Assembly: GCA_005223375.1 (NCBI GenBank)
Contig: RXOD01005907.1
Span: 1 to 12,041, forward strand
Origin: Amoebophrya sp. AT5.2
Taxonomy: Eukaryota > Sar > Dinophyceae > Syndiniales > Amoebophryaceae
Direction: 5' to 3'
DNA length: 12,041 nt
Shown: in pieces, positions 1 through 8,916 of the stretch
Position numbering within the stretch: position 1 is the first letter of the stretch
How the letters are laid out: every line of letters begins with the position of its first letter
Notes under the pieces: model-generated
The model's input: the letters and a program-made list of their open reading frames with translations, nothing else
Told to the model about the DNA's origin: nothing
The model's database searches: none
Made by a program: the position numbers and the translations under genes

Positions 1-493
1 CGACGGACTCGTTCCACCGCCGGGTGCGCTGACGCCGACGGTGGTAGTGGTAGTGGTTCACCTATTTCTATTAGATAGAGCTAGTTAGAAACACAAGCTC
101 AAGCACATTTGATGTGTTTTTTGGCTACAGTTTTACATTCAGGCCAGGCTCGGTCGTTCATCTTGTAGTTGTTTCGCAGACACATAATTAGGGCGTACTC
201 ATAGTTGTTCGCGATATTAAGATGCACATGCAGCTGCATTTTACCAGCAGTACTAACGTTGTAGGAAAACCTGAACCTCCTAAAAAGTACCACCTAGGTC
301 CAGTTCCAGTTGTAGTATGGTGTTTTCATGCCGTTCATGATTTTCATCGTACCCGTAGCGATCGAGTCACGTTGGAGCGAGTGCGAGTCGAAGTCGAACA
401 ATACGATTTGGTGCTCGATTCGTTGATCTGTTGAAACTACACAGAGACAGACAACCCCAAGGGTATACCCTCGGTACTTTTCAACACAGACTT
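1..493. other. 3' flank of the large minus-strand gene; no convincing gene
   Basis: This stretch follows the TGA stop of the large gene and should hold its 3' untranslated region and the gap to the next gene. Bases 60-240 are richer in A and T than the coding regions. I see no tRNA boxes, no repeat array and no AATAAA on the minus strand. A plus-strand frame 222-434 begins with ATG and would encode 70 residues, but nothing in it looks like a known family and it is short enough to be chance. Bases 1-77 are open in a plus frame ending in TAG at about 76-78 and rich in Gly and Ser codons. This could be the tail of a convergent gene mostly outside the window, but it is too short to call. Confidence 0.4.
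228..239. repeat. 12-bp perfect palindrome
   Basis: ATGCAGCTGCAT reads the same on both strands. It lies in the presumed 3' flank of the large gene. It may be a chance palindrome or a binding site, and nothing else supports a role. Confidence 0.35.
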
Positions 494-3400
494 TCAGACT
501 TCGGCAGCGCCGTATGCTTCGTCAACCGTGTGGTTCGTTCCAGCCGCAGCTGAAGGGGCAGCCGGCGGTGTGCTGACTACCCGTTTTGGTGCGCGATGGA
601 AGATGATGAGCTTGCTGTCTTTCACCTGTCGAATTACGGTTTGCTCGTTTGTCGCTCGGTGGATCAGGCTTTTGTCGTGGACCTTCGCGGCCCGCCACTC
701 TGCCGCCGTCATCGTTTCCAGCGACAGCACATCCGGTGCGTCGTACCGGCCGAAGGTTGCTGGGCGCCGCCGCAAATAGTTCATGAAGCTGCTGTTTGCG
801 GTCGGCTCCCCATTTTCCCCAACCTGTACCAGCGGGCCGTCGACCAGATCGTCCTCTCCAGCTCCTCCCTCCTCGCCACCTTGCGGCGCGCAGAATCGGC
901 CGCCCGCCTCGGAGCCGTCGATCGGTTCGCCGGAGGTGGCCTTCACAGTGCCCGTGAGGTCTTGATCCGGATCCACGACGTTGTGCGACGCTTCCTGCTC
1001 CCCGTTATGCCCGTCCTCATGGGGCAGGTCGGTCGGGTGGTTGATCGAGCACACCTCCTCCGTGGTGAGGAAAAACAGCGCAGCCGGCCCGGCGCCGCCC
1101 AGGAAAAACGACCCCCCGCCGGAGCTGCCCCCGGCGCCGTCCTCTTCGAAGTGGAAGCATGAAGGGCACACCTCCATATCGACCGGTCCGCGGTGGAGAT
1201 CCTGATCGCCCCTCGTGCAGCGACAGTTGCAAACTGGACAGAGATAGTCAGCATCGTGGTTTATTTCGCTTTTCGGGTCTTCGTCGTCGTCCCCGTCCCG
1301 CATCTCCTCCTTCTGCTTGCCGGCACCTTCCTCAACGTCAGGTTCGCCGTCCCAGTCGCGCATCCGAAGCATCTCTCGAATCGTTTCTGCAATCGAGCAC
1401 TCCCGAAGCCGGACGCTCGCTGTTTTTCGTGTCACTTTGCGAAGCCTTTGCCTTCCTCCCTCCAATTGTCCTGGATTTTGTCTTTCCAGCCCCCGGTGAA
1501 GCTGCTTTTGTTTTCTCGTCGCGGCACAATTCGCACACAGGCAGCTGCAGGTAGTCTCCGCGCTCGTTTGCCTTTGCATTAGCATTTGCTCCTGCTCCTG
1601 GTCGTGGCCTTCGCGCAGAGACCGCACGTACATCCCAAGACTGACGTCAATTTCGCTTCCTACGCCTCCACCGGCTGCGCCGCTCCGCCCGCCGTCCATG
1701 GGCAGATGATGATCAGGTTTCAGCTGTGGCCCCGCGTGGTGTACGGCAGTAGTTGTGCGGGAACGGAAGTATTCGCGGAATTCTCGCTCCTTGGTTTCCT
1801 CCTCACATCGAGCAGAAGTAGCGGGATCGCCGATAGAGAGACCTTCTCCGCCATCCTCGTCCTCGTTATCTGAGAAGCTGACGAGTTCTTCGATTTGCCC
1901 GACCCTCGGCGACGACACAAGTACTGTCTGCTCGCTGAGGGCGCGGATGATGACTCGCTGCACGCCGACGCGGTTGACGCCGGAGGTGCCGCCGGTCGAG
2001 CAAGTCGTCCCGCTCTTCGAGCTGCTGTCTTGCGGCTCCGAGTAGGTGTTCGTCACCGTCAAGGTGCCGTCGACCGTCGACGACGCGGCGGTGGAGGCGC
2101 CATGCCGGTCAAAAGCGCTGGTCCCCGTTGCAGCGGTTGCCATGCTGTTCGTCGCCCCGGTGTCGTCGTGGTCCTCGGGGCCGGAGTCGACAGACGTGCA
2201 GGCGGAGAGCTGAGGACTCTGCAGGTCTTGTTCCTGGACATCATCAAAGTCAACATCTTGCCCGACATACTCCTGGTGGGCAGCAGGCCCCTCCGGGTCT
2301 GGTCCTTCATCCGCGCCCCCACCTGCTGCGTCTCCGCCTGGCGTGGCCACGCCAGGAGCCGGATAAGGACTACGGGAGGGGCGTTGATGGTGCGTGGGAG
2401 AGCCTCCACAGTCCTCCCCCGAGCCCCCTTTGCACGACCAGGAGGTCCGCGTGCCGGCCTCGAGCATGGACTCCACGTCCCCTTCGCGCGACTTGTCGTC
2501 CCAACCCAGGCTCGCCTTACCGTTACTCCGAGGCCCCGGCCCCCCTGTGCGACTAGAAACCGGCCCCCGTCCGCCTGGACTTGTAGTTTTTACTGGTTCT
2601 TCATCTTCATGATCATCCAGAAACTCGTATTCAACTTCTTGCACCTCCCGAGAATCCTGGGCGCATCCAGCACCCTCGCGTGGGCCGCGGCCCTGGTTGT
2701 CGAGTAAACCACTCCCACCACGAGCTTGCGGTGGGGACTCTTCTCCTGAAGGTCGAGCACCTTCCTCACTAGCAGTATCCTGGGGAGGAATCGGCGCGGG
2801 CCGACCCAGAAGGTTCAGCTTCTCCAGGAGGTACTCTTGTCGTGTGCGAAACATCTCCAAATCGTGGTCCGGTGACGGGCCTCCCCCCGGTGGTGCCAGC
2901 AAGTGCAGCCTTGGCGAACGAATCGTGGGTGTCGTGGGTGTGCCCCGGTCAAGATCAGCAGCTGGAGGAGGAGGCGTCTCGGTGTTCTTGGGCGGAGGAG
3001 CTGACGAGGCAGCCGGTGTCGCTCGCAGGTCGGAGGGCGAGGCTCTCGCTGGCGGGGTTGTGGTCTGCTGTTGCGGGTCGACTACCTTTACCTCATGGTG
3101 CGCCGCCTGAGTTGGGAGTGGCGCGGCCTGTCGTGGCTGTCCCGGTGCGGCTCCTGTTGTACCTCCGGGGGCGGCTACTGCGTTGGGCGGGGAGCTGTTT
3201 CTGCTTCTGTTCAGCTTGGCCAACCAACCTCTGTTGTTGACTCGCGGTGGTGGAGTGCCTTGTCCTGCGGGGTCCTCACCGGCTTGCTCAACACGCTCAC
3301 GCTGCCCTTGTTCGTTCATCATATCAGTGCTTTGATGTACTAGTTCTTGCGAGGGGGCACCACCTTGGGTAGTTCCTGTCCCTCCGCCGTCCCGGTCCTC

Positions 3401-3851
3401 CCCTGGCCCTTCCGCGGCACGAAGACGAGGAGGGCAAGAACCCCTACTATCTTGGTCGCGGCCGGGCAACGCGGCCTCCAGCATCATCGCGCGGGGGCTG
3501 GCAACCCGCTCGTGCAACGAGGCGGATCGGTAGCGGATCAAGTCATGCTGCGCTTTTCGCCGCTGCTGCATCGCGCGGCGGTGGTCTCTTTCCAGTTGGT
3601 ACTGAAGGGACGGTTTCTTGCGGTTTCTTGCGGTTTTCCTGGCCGTGCCCTTCATGGCCACCACCGCCGGACTAGAGGCCAACAGACCCCCCGGAATGGA
3701 CGCCATCAGCAGCTCCTGACTGCAAGCGCCGGCAAGCAGCCGCTGCTCCAGCAAAATACGATGGATCTCCTCAGTGTCGTCCACCGGGTCCGAGACCAGA
3801 AGGCCTGCCGATTTTTTTTCGTGACGTGTGAAAATAGTCCTGCTACAGCTC
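494..3851 (-). CDS. exon B (3' exon) of giant low-complexity protein with C-terminal Cys clusters
   Basis: I do not recognise this protein. The frame is open from 3883 to the TGA at 494-496, about 1,130 codons. Read alone it has no ATG until 3706; the codon at 3871 is GTG, which is not a usual eukaryotic start. I therefore treat it as the second exon, entered at 3851. In joined numbering (residue 1 at the ATG at 8900) exon B is about residues 1664-2781. It opens with a charged stretch, then a strongly basic helix-prone segment (about 1745-1780, RKTARNRKK then LERDHRRAMQQRRKAQ). A long Pro/Gly/Ala/Thr-rich disordered region follows, with acidic patches near 2070 and 2325. A first Cys cluster C-x-C-x-C-x2-C is at 2431-2438. 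A second, C-x2-C-x-C-x-C then C-x2-C, spans 2534-2561. A short hydrophobic stretch (FFLGGAGPAALFFL, near 2580) comes next. A more regular C-terminal segment (about 2684-2756) contains LRRRPATFGRYDAP and AAEWRAAKVHDK. The Cys spacing suggests zinc binding, as inference only. If the intron is wrong, this is a separate gene starting at 3706. Confidence 0.68.
1157..1240 (-). other. candidate zinc-ribbon in exon B
   Basis: The segment reads CPVCNCRCTRG, then a 17-residue link, then CPSCFH. The outer pairs give C-x2-C-x20-C-x2-C, a spacing seen in zinc ribbons, with two further Cys (C-x-C-x-C) next to the first pair. CPxC knuckles are typical of zinc ribbons. No particular family can be named. Flanks are acidic (DGDDDEDPKSE before, FEEDGAGG after). 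Confidence 0.4.
1526..1549 (-). other. CxCxCxxC cysteine cluster in exon B
   Basis: The codons spell T-C-S-C-L-C-A-N-C, four Cys in eight residues, followed by a basic Gln/Lys/Arg-rich stretch. It lies about 96 residues before the zinc-ribbon-like segment. It could bind metal alone or together with the second cluster. Cys is otherwise rare in this exon, so the clustering is visible by eye. Confidence 0.35.
3611..3636. repeat. 10-bp tandem repeat inside exon B
   Basis: The unit CGGTTTCTTG occurs twice exactly at 3611-3630, followed by a partial third copy (CGGTTT). Because 10 is not a multiple of 3, the copies are read in different frames, giving part of the basic run RKTARNRKK. This points to slippage at the DNA level. 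Confidence 0.6.
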
Positions 3852-3912
3852 CTGGAAAAGGCAATAAGCACGAAAATCTCAGTCTATCTTCTAAATCCTT
3901 TTTTTAAACTAC
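3852..3912 (-). other. 61-nt GT-AG intron joining exons A and B
   Basis: Read on the minus strand the segment starts GTAGTT and ends TTTTCCAG. A pyrimidine-rich run (TTATTGCCTTTTCCAG) precedes the acceptor, and CTGAG about 28 nt upstream of the AG could be the branch site. The stretch is visibly A/T-rich against its neighbours. Splicing removes the TAG of exon A (3909-3911) and the in-frame TAG before exon B (3884-3886). Phase fits: CG from exon A plus G from exon B restores an Arg codon, and both long frames continue. A second acceptor 12 nt further on (GTAGCAG, AG at 3841-3840) is in the same phase and would remove four residues. Confidence 0.62.
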
Positions 3913-6900
3913 CGTACAGTTGTGGGCCGCTGTAGTTGTATACTCACAGTACCTCCTGCTGTCGGTGTGCCGCGCCCACGGTAGCCAGGAGCAATTGCTG
4001 TCCTTCTACCTCCGTTGTACGCGGGGTCCAGGTACAGATCATGTGGGTCTGAGCTGCCACGTGGCCCAGCACCCCCCCGAGGAACGAGGTTTTGTGGTGC
4101 TTCCGGCGGTTGATTGTTCAGGTCTGCCAGCGTGAGATAGTTTCTCAGATTGTGGTCAACGTGCCAGTCCGCGCGCTGCAGGTCGCGAGGGTTGCGCAGC
4201 GGCAGGTGCCCGCTCTTAAGAACGCCCCCCGAAAACTGTTCGCGCGCCGCCGAGACAGGCTGGTGCAGCGGCGTCGCGGCGACGATGCTGGAGCTGGGCA
4301 TTGAACTTGAAGCACCAGCTGTAGCAGCAGCGATTCCGGTGCCCTGCTGTACTAGAACTTCTTCTCGCTGTAATTGGGGTCGATCTTCACGTTGGGGAGG
4401 CCCTCGGGGCAAGATCGTCGTGGTGGTCCCAGCGGCGAACGCAGCTGCAGGAGTGCCCACCTCGTTGCAGCCCTCATCGGGAGGGGGAGGCGGGGGCACA
4501 ACTACAACGCTGTGTCCTCCCTCCTCGCGCTCCTGCTGAATAAACGGAGCCTGCTCCATAACCTTTTTAAACATATCGATATCCATAAGGGCTGCTTGTA
4601 GAGCCGCTTTTTCTTCTGGGTCTAGCTGCGCAAAGTGTTGTTCCTCCAGCTTCTTCTGCTGCCCTCTCGCGTTGCTGTCACTTTCGCTGCGGCGGTCATG
4701 CTCATTCATCTCCTTCTCCCGTTCCTCGCCTTCTTCGATTATATCGGCTCTTTCCAGCGGCAGCGGGGCGGCCGCCGCGGGCGCCACACTGAAATCAGCA
4801 GCCAAAGGCGGTAAACTGCCCGCCGATGAAATTCGCACACTTTGAGTCTTCTGGTGGCTTTCAAGATTCCCCGTGCTGACGCTCAGTTGATATATCGGAT
4901 GCTGGTCCGTGGTGATAAGGTCCCTTCGTGTGCTTTGGCCTAGGCTTGCGCCTACGTCGACCTCCCCGGCGACACCGAGACCGACAGATGGGACCGCAAC
5001 ATGTGCATGCTCGTCGTCGTCAAAAGCGGCTGAAATACTTGACAGAGCCTCTCGTCCTTCTCCTCCTGCACAGCCGGAGATAAAAGGCGCGCGGCCCGCT
5101 TGGTTGTGCACCGCATCGTTCCAAAATGGATCCGAGTCTGGTCGTGGATCATTCGCATGCAGCCGCGCCCCGCGGCCGGCCGCATGGTATCCCGTTTCAG
5201 TAGTTTCTGCCGCCCCATCCCCATCTTCACGTTCACTGGTTTCTTTCTCATGCTCCTCATCCTCCAACATCACGATGCCTTCGACGTCGGCCTCGGGATT
5301 CTCGGGAGTCTCGGGATTCTCGGAAGGCGAGCCCTCCCGTACGCATTCCGGGATTCTCGGGAGGCGAGCGTCCGGCTGATAGTGTGCCCCCGAGAGGAGC
5401 TGCCCGTCCGCGCCGGCCAACCCAAATCCCCGGTCCCGGTGGCCTCTTGAAGATGCTCCCGGCGGCATGATGTAAGAGTAAGCCTCTGTTGTAGAAGAAG
5501 GTGCTGAAGCGCTAGTACTGCTGCCACTCCCACCCGCGGCGTTCGCGCCATGTTGCGGCGGGATGCGGCCCGCGCCGCCGAAGCTCCGCCACAGCCCGCC
5601 ACCGAGTAAAATCCGCTTCCCCTTCTTCTGCCGGTCGATGCTGGCTGTCCACCGTTTTTCCCAAGCCTCAACGTTCCAGAAGCCAAGAGCACGCATGTGA
5701 GAATCTAGAGCAGCTGGACGCTCATGGTCACTTTCGCCGGAGCTGGCAGTGGAGTTGCCAGCGCTTCCCGCTGAGCTCCCGCTGCAGGAGGACCCCGCCG
5801 GAATAAGAGTTCGGAGGCCCGGGAGGAGCCGCGGGGTCGTCGACATGAACATTGGGATTGGCTTACTGTCGCTCAGTGCTACCGGTTGCTGTGCGGGGTG
5901 GGGCTCGGCGTTCGCGTTCGCCGTCATTTCCTGTGCGACTCCTTCTACTCCCTGCTCGCGCTCTTGGGGCGCTCGCTCATGTTCACGTTGAGGCTGCCTC
6001 CCTGGCGTCCCCCTCCCCATGACGGGCACGGGCGACGGCCCTGCATCCGTGCTTGCGCCTCGACTACGGGGAGAAGGAGCTGCTGAGCCGAGGAGGAGCT
6101 GCGCCGGCGTGGTAGGCATCTCTGCACCAGGCTCATCATCTGGATCTTCTGGTCGTGGTGCAGCAGGAGTGCTATTGTGCAGGCCCCCACCTCCTGCTGG
6201 CGCCCCTGGGACTACTCTTCGACCTTCCTGTGGCTGCGCTGTGGTTGCGGTATCATCGTGCTGCTGCATCTGCTGAGCCTGCTTTGGCGTTGCGGTTAGT
6301 GATATCGCTGGCGAGGACCGAGGCAGATGGGCTGTTGCGGAAGATGATGCTTCCGCTCCGACGAAATCCGGAACTGCTGGGATCCCCGAGCCTTCCTCTG
6401 TGCATCGAGGGATCACGAGCCGACATAGGAGAATATCGGCGCTTGCAGGCGGCGAGAGAAACCGCGGCGAGCCGACGACCAGGTGGTTCATGATTGCGTT
6501 TTTTTCCTCTTCTATCCGATGATTTAGATTTGATGCCCAGCGCCGTCGGCATCCATGTTCAGGCGTTGGCAATTGTTCACAGCTTCTCCGCCTCGGAGTG
6601 CGCGGGGTCTGTTCCACGCGGGTGAAAATACCGGCCGCAGCGCACACAGAAGCTGTAGTAGCGGCCACAACTCGCGCGCCGGCTTCTTGTTGATGCGGCG
6701 TCGGAGCCCTTTGCAGTTCTTGGGCGTGAAAATCAGCCCCGTAGTTTCCGTCCATCCCAAACTGACTTTGAACCCCAATTCGTCCGCGGACTACCGATTG
6801 CTGAGGAGATGGGCTGTCTCCAGTCTCGCCTGATGGAGGTCTCAGTCTGACGTCGACCGCTGCTCCGCGCCCTGCAGGTGGACCATCACCATAAGCACGA

Positions 6901-8900
6901 ACCGCGCGACCACCTCCTGCTGCTCCGGAAGCTCCTGCGTTCGCTCGTAATTGCGGGCCTTTGCTCCTCGGAAACCGCAAGAATTGCTCCGCCAGCAACG
7001 ACTCCGTTGCATCGTCGCCCGGATGCCACAACGGTACTTCTTGATGTCGAGGTTCGTGTCGGCGACCCGAGGGACTGCTCTCGTCAGTCGCAAGAAATGC
7101 AGGCGGAGGAACGACGGCGCGAAAAGCCTGCCGAGGAATCGTCCCCGCAGCCTCTGACACCGCGGCGCGCGCACCGGGGCCGGCATCTTTGGACACGAGC
7201 AGTGGAGCAGGAGTCACTTGGCGGCGGGCCTCCGCGTTCGGACAAAGTAGCGACACGTTCGCCGGAGGTTCATCGACATCGTGCCCTCGGAGTTCGTGTC
7301 CGCCCGGCGGCAGCTCGGAACTTCGCGAGCTTCTGGATCTCGAATGGGAATGATCGTCCCCTTCCCGCCAGAGATCCGGCATGGCCTCGAGGGTTGTGGA
7401 GCACGATGAAAAACTCCTGCCGACGCGATCAAGGAGCTGGTGGTAACACGAAGACGAAGCCGGGCAAGCGTAAGGGCAAGGAATAAAAGTTGGTGTTAAA
7501 AAATAAGCGGAAGCGTAGAAGTCATTGTTCGCCACACGTTCCGCGTCAGGTGCACCCGTTGCAGGAGGAGCAGATCTGAGTTGTTCGTTTCCGCCCGCGC
7601 TTGTTCCTCTGCTGCTCACGCTGCAACATCGCGCGAAGAGGAAGGAAAGCCCGCGGCCTCGCTCTTCATCTCTTGTCCAACACCGCTGCTCAGCATCTTC
7701 TGCCCCGTCGGCTCTCACTTGGCTGGCCCTGTGGAGGTGGTCGGCACGGTCACGGGCCTCCTCCTCGGTATCAAGTAGGGCTGACGTGTGAGCGCGGTCG
7801 CCTTGCCCTTGGCAGTTACCCATATCATTCCGCAAAGCCAATGCCAAAGTAGCCCTACTTCCACAGCTGCTACTCCGACGTTCCTCTTGATGTCGGTGTC
7901 GTGCCGGTCGTCCTGGTGGTGGTAATCCAGTTCCAGATCCAGATCCTTCTTGTGTTCCGCTAGTTGTACAACTTCTGCTTCCACAACATCCACTATCACC
8001 AGCACAACCACGACGACCCGTGTCCTGGGCCTGGTCGCCACCGCGTTGTCGGATGTGCCCAGGACGACCAGCATGATCATTGAACGACGTTTCCGTTCCC
8101 GACAACCCTCGCGGAGGAGCTTCTCTGGGAGGTGGAATTGCACAACTTATCGCTGTCTCATAATCCTCAAGGAGATGTAGGGCGGGTGAAGTAGATGGCG
8201 GCCGCGACTCAGGCCGCTGCTCGACGTGCTGGTCTCCTCCTGGGATACGTTTACGGCGCGTCAGCATCTCCTCCACTTGTGCCTGATCCACTTGCTCGTC
8301 GAGAAGAACACGTTCTCGTCCCGACGCCGGTTTACCGCTATCCGGTTCTCCCGGCTGGCTCTCTTGATCGGGCTCGGTCTCGGCCGATTCAGGCGTAGCG
8401 TCCCTCACCCACGGGACCTCTCGCGGGCTCTCTTCTTCTTGATCTTCAACAGCGACGACCGCCGGCGCGTCGAGCTCCACCGTCTTCTGTTCTTCAACTG
8501 CTTGCTCCGCGCCTCGCGTAAGAACCGTCCCGACACCAGCGGCGTCCTGCTCCAGTGGGCGTGCAGCCGCAGCAGCAGTCGCGGAGTACACTAGCAGGCA
8601 TAGGCACGACCACCAGCAGCACGACCACGTGGACATCACGTAGGGGAAGTGCCAGCCGGACCCGGAGCAGGCTGAGGTCAAGGCTCGCCGAGTACAACTT
8701 CGCTTTCTATTTTTTCTCCTACTCGCACTAGAAGAGCAGAGTGACCCTCCTGGTGCTGCTGGTCGTGTCGGAGAAGAAGATCCGCGTTCGTTTATGTTGT
8801 TCACTGCAGGAACGGGAGCAGGCGCACCACCTCCAGATCCTGCTCTAGATTTTCGTCCCTTCGCTATCGCTTCCATCATGATCTTCATCTTCATGGTCAT
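3913..8900 (-). CDS. exon A (5' exon) of giant low-complexity protein with N-terminal hydrophobic anchor
   Basis: I do not recognise this protein. The frame is open for about 1,660 codons, from after an in-frame TAA at 8916-8918 to a TAG at 3909-3911 that the intron would remove. The first in-frame ATG is at 8900, the start of a run of Met/Thr/Lys codons. Residues 1-88 are disordered and basic near the end (SRRKNRKRSCTRR). Residues 92-108 are hydrophobic (TWSCCWWSCLCLLVYSA), followed by Ala-rich sequence. This fits a signal anchor, or a cleavable signal peptide if translation starts at Met89 (8636), with a plausible cut in ATAAAAA. Acidic low-complexity sequence follows (about 135-220). Most of the rest is disordered and rich in Ser, Gly, Pro, Ala, Arg and Glu. 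More compact patches are near residues 798-848 (NAIMNHLVVGSPRFL, ILLCRLVIP), 1065-1115 (four Trp in a basic context) and 1428-1455 (helical DPEEKAALQAALMDIDMF). A Pro run (PPPPPP) lies near 1470. Bases 7715-8149 look odd in this frame. The N-terminal architecture suggests a membrane or secretory protein, as inference only. Confidence 0.68.
5294..5369. repeat. short imperfect repeats read in two frames
   Basis: The 12-mer CGGGATTCTCGG occurs at 5294-5305, 5312-5323 and 5349-5360 on the plus strand. The last two copies extend to about 22 bp, including AGGCGAGC. On the coding strand the first two give NPETPENPE, while the third is shifted by one base relative to them and gives LPRIPE. Confidence 0.6.
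5556..5708 (-). other. Trp-rich compact patch in exon A
   Basis: About 50 residues hold four Trp (GFWNVEAWEKRW, then GLWRSFGG), separated by a basic stretch (DRQKKGKRILL). Trp is otherwise scarce and the surroundings are Ser/Gly/Ala low complexity, so this may be a small folded or binding module. No family recognised. Confidence 0.35.
8577..8636 (-). other. signal peptide or signal-anchor segment
   Basis: From Met89 (ATG at 8634-8636) the frame reads MSTWSCCWWSCLCLLVYSAT, then Ala-rich sequence and an acidic region. With the upstream start at 8900 this is an internal single-pass anchor with a basic N-terminal side. With the start at 8636 it is a textbook-like N-terminal signal peptide. Confidence 0.45.
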
Positions 8901-8916
8901 GGTCAAACAACTCCAT
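8845..8916 (-). other. short ATG frame overlapping the start of exon A
   Basis: An ATG at 8916-8914, 16 nt upstream of the exon A ATG and out of frame with it, opens a 23-codon frame ending in TAG. Its residues are strongly acidic and His-rich (FDHDHEDEDHDGSDSEG). It could be an upstream overlapping ORF that damps translation, or it may be removed if the 5' end is spliced at the AG at 8911-8912. Confidence 0.3.

Noticed and set aside
251..296. TACTAAC at 251-257 as a plus-strand branch site
   Set aside because: It is a perfect branch-like heptamer, but AGs follow within about 15 nt with no pyrimidine tract and no good donor upstream.
596..3343. Many plus-strand open frames of 60-270 codons opposite exon B, including 1895-2707
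   Set aside because: They are fully antisense to a much longer frame. They come from the GC-rich, stop-poor composition and show no recognisable domain.
3706..3871. GTG at 3871 as the start of a separate 1,125-residue protein
   Set aside because: GTG is not a normal eukaryotic start, and the sequence around it looks like an intron 3' end. If the two frames are separate genes, the start would be the ATG at 3706.
3909..3947. GTGAGTA at 3947 and GTACGG at 3917 (minus) as donors for the exon A/B intron
   Set aside because: GTGAGTA matches the donor consensus better, but both sites are at codon phase 0. Joined to either nearby acceptor they shift exon B out of frame and reach a stop. Only the donor at 3912 keeps both frames open.
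6878..7486. A 202-codon plus-strand frame opposite exon A
   Set aside because: It is antisense to the long minus frame, with Arg/Pro/Glu-rich sequence typical of GC-rich shadow frames and no family signal.
8904..8906. TTG at 8906 as the start of exon A
   Set aside because: TTG is not a usual eukaryotic start; an ATG follows two codons later in the same frame.
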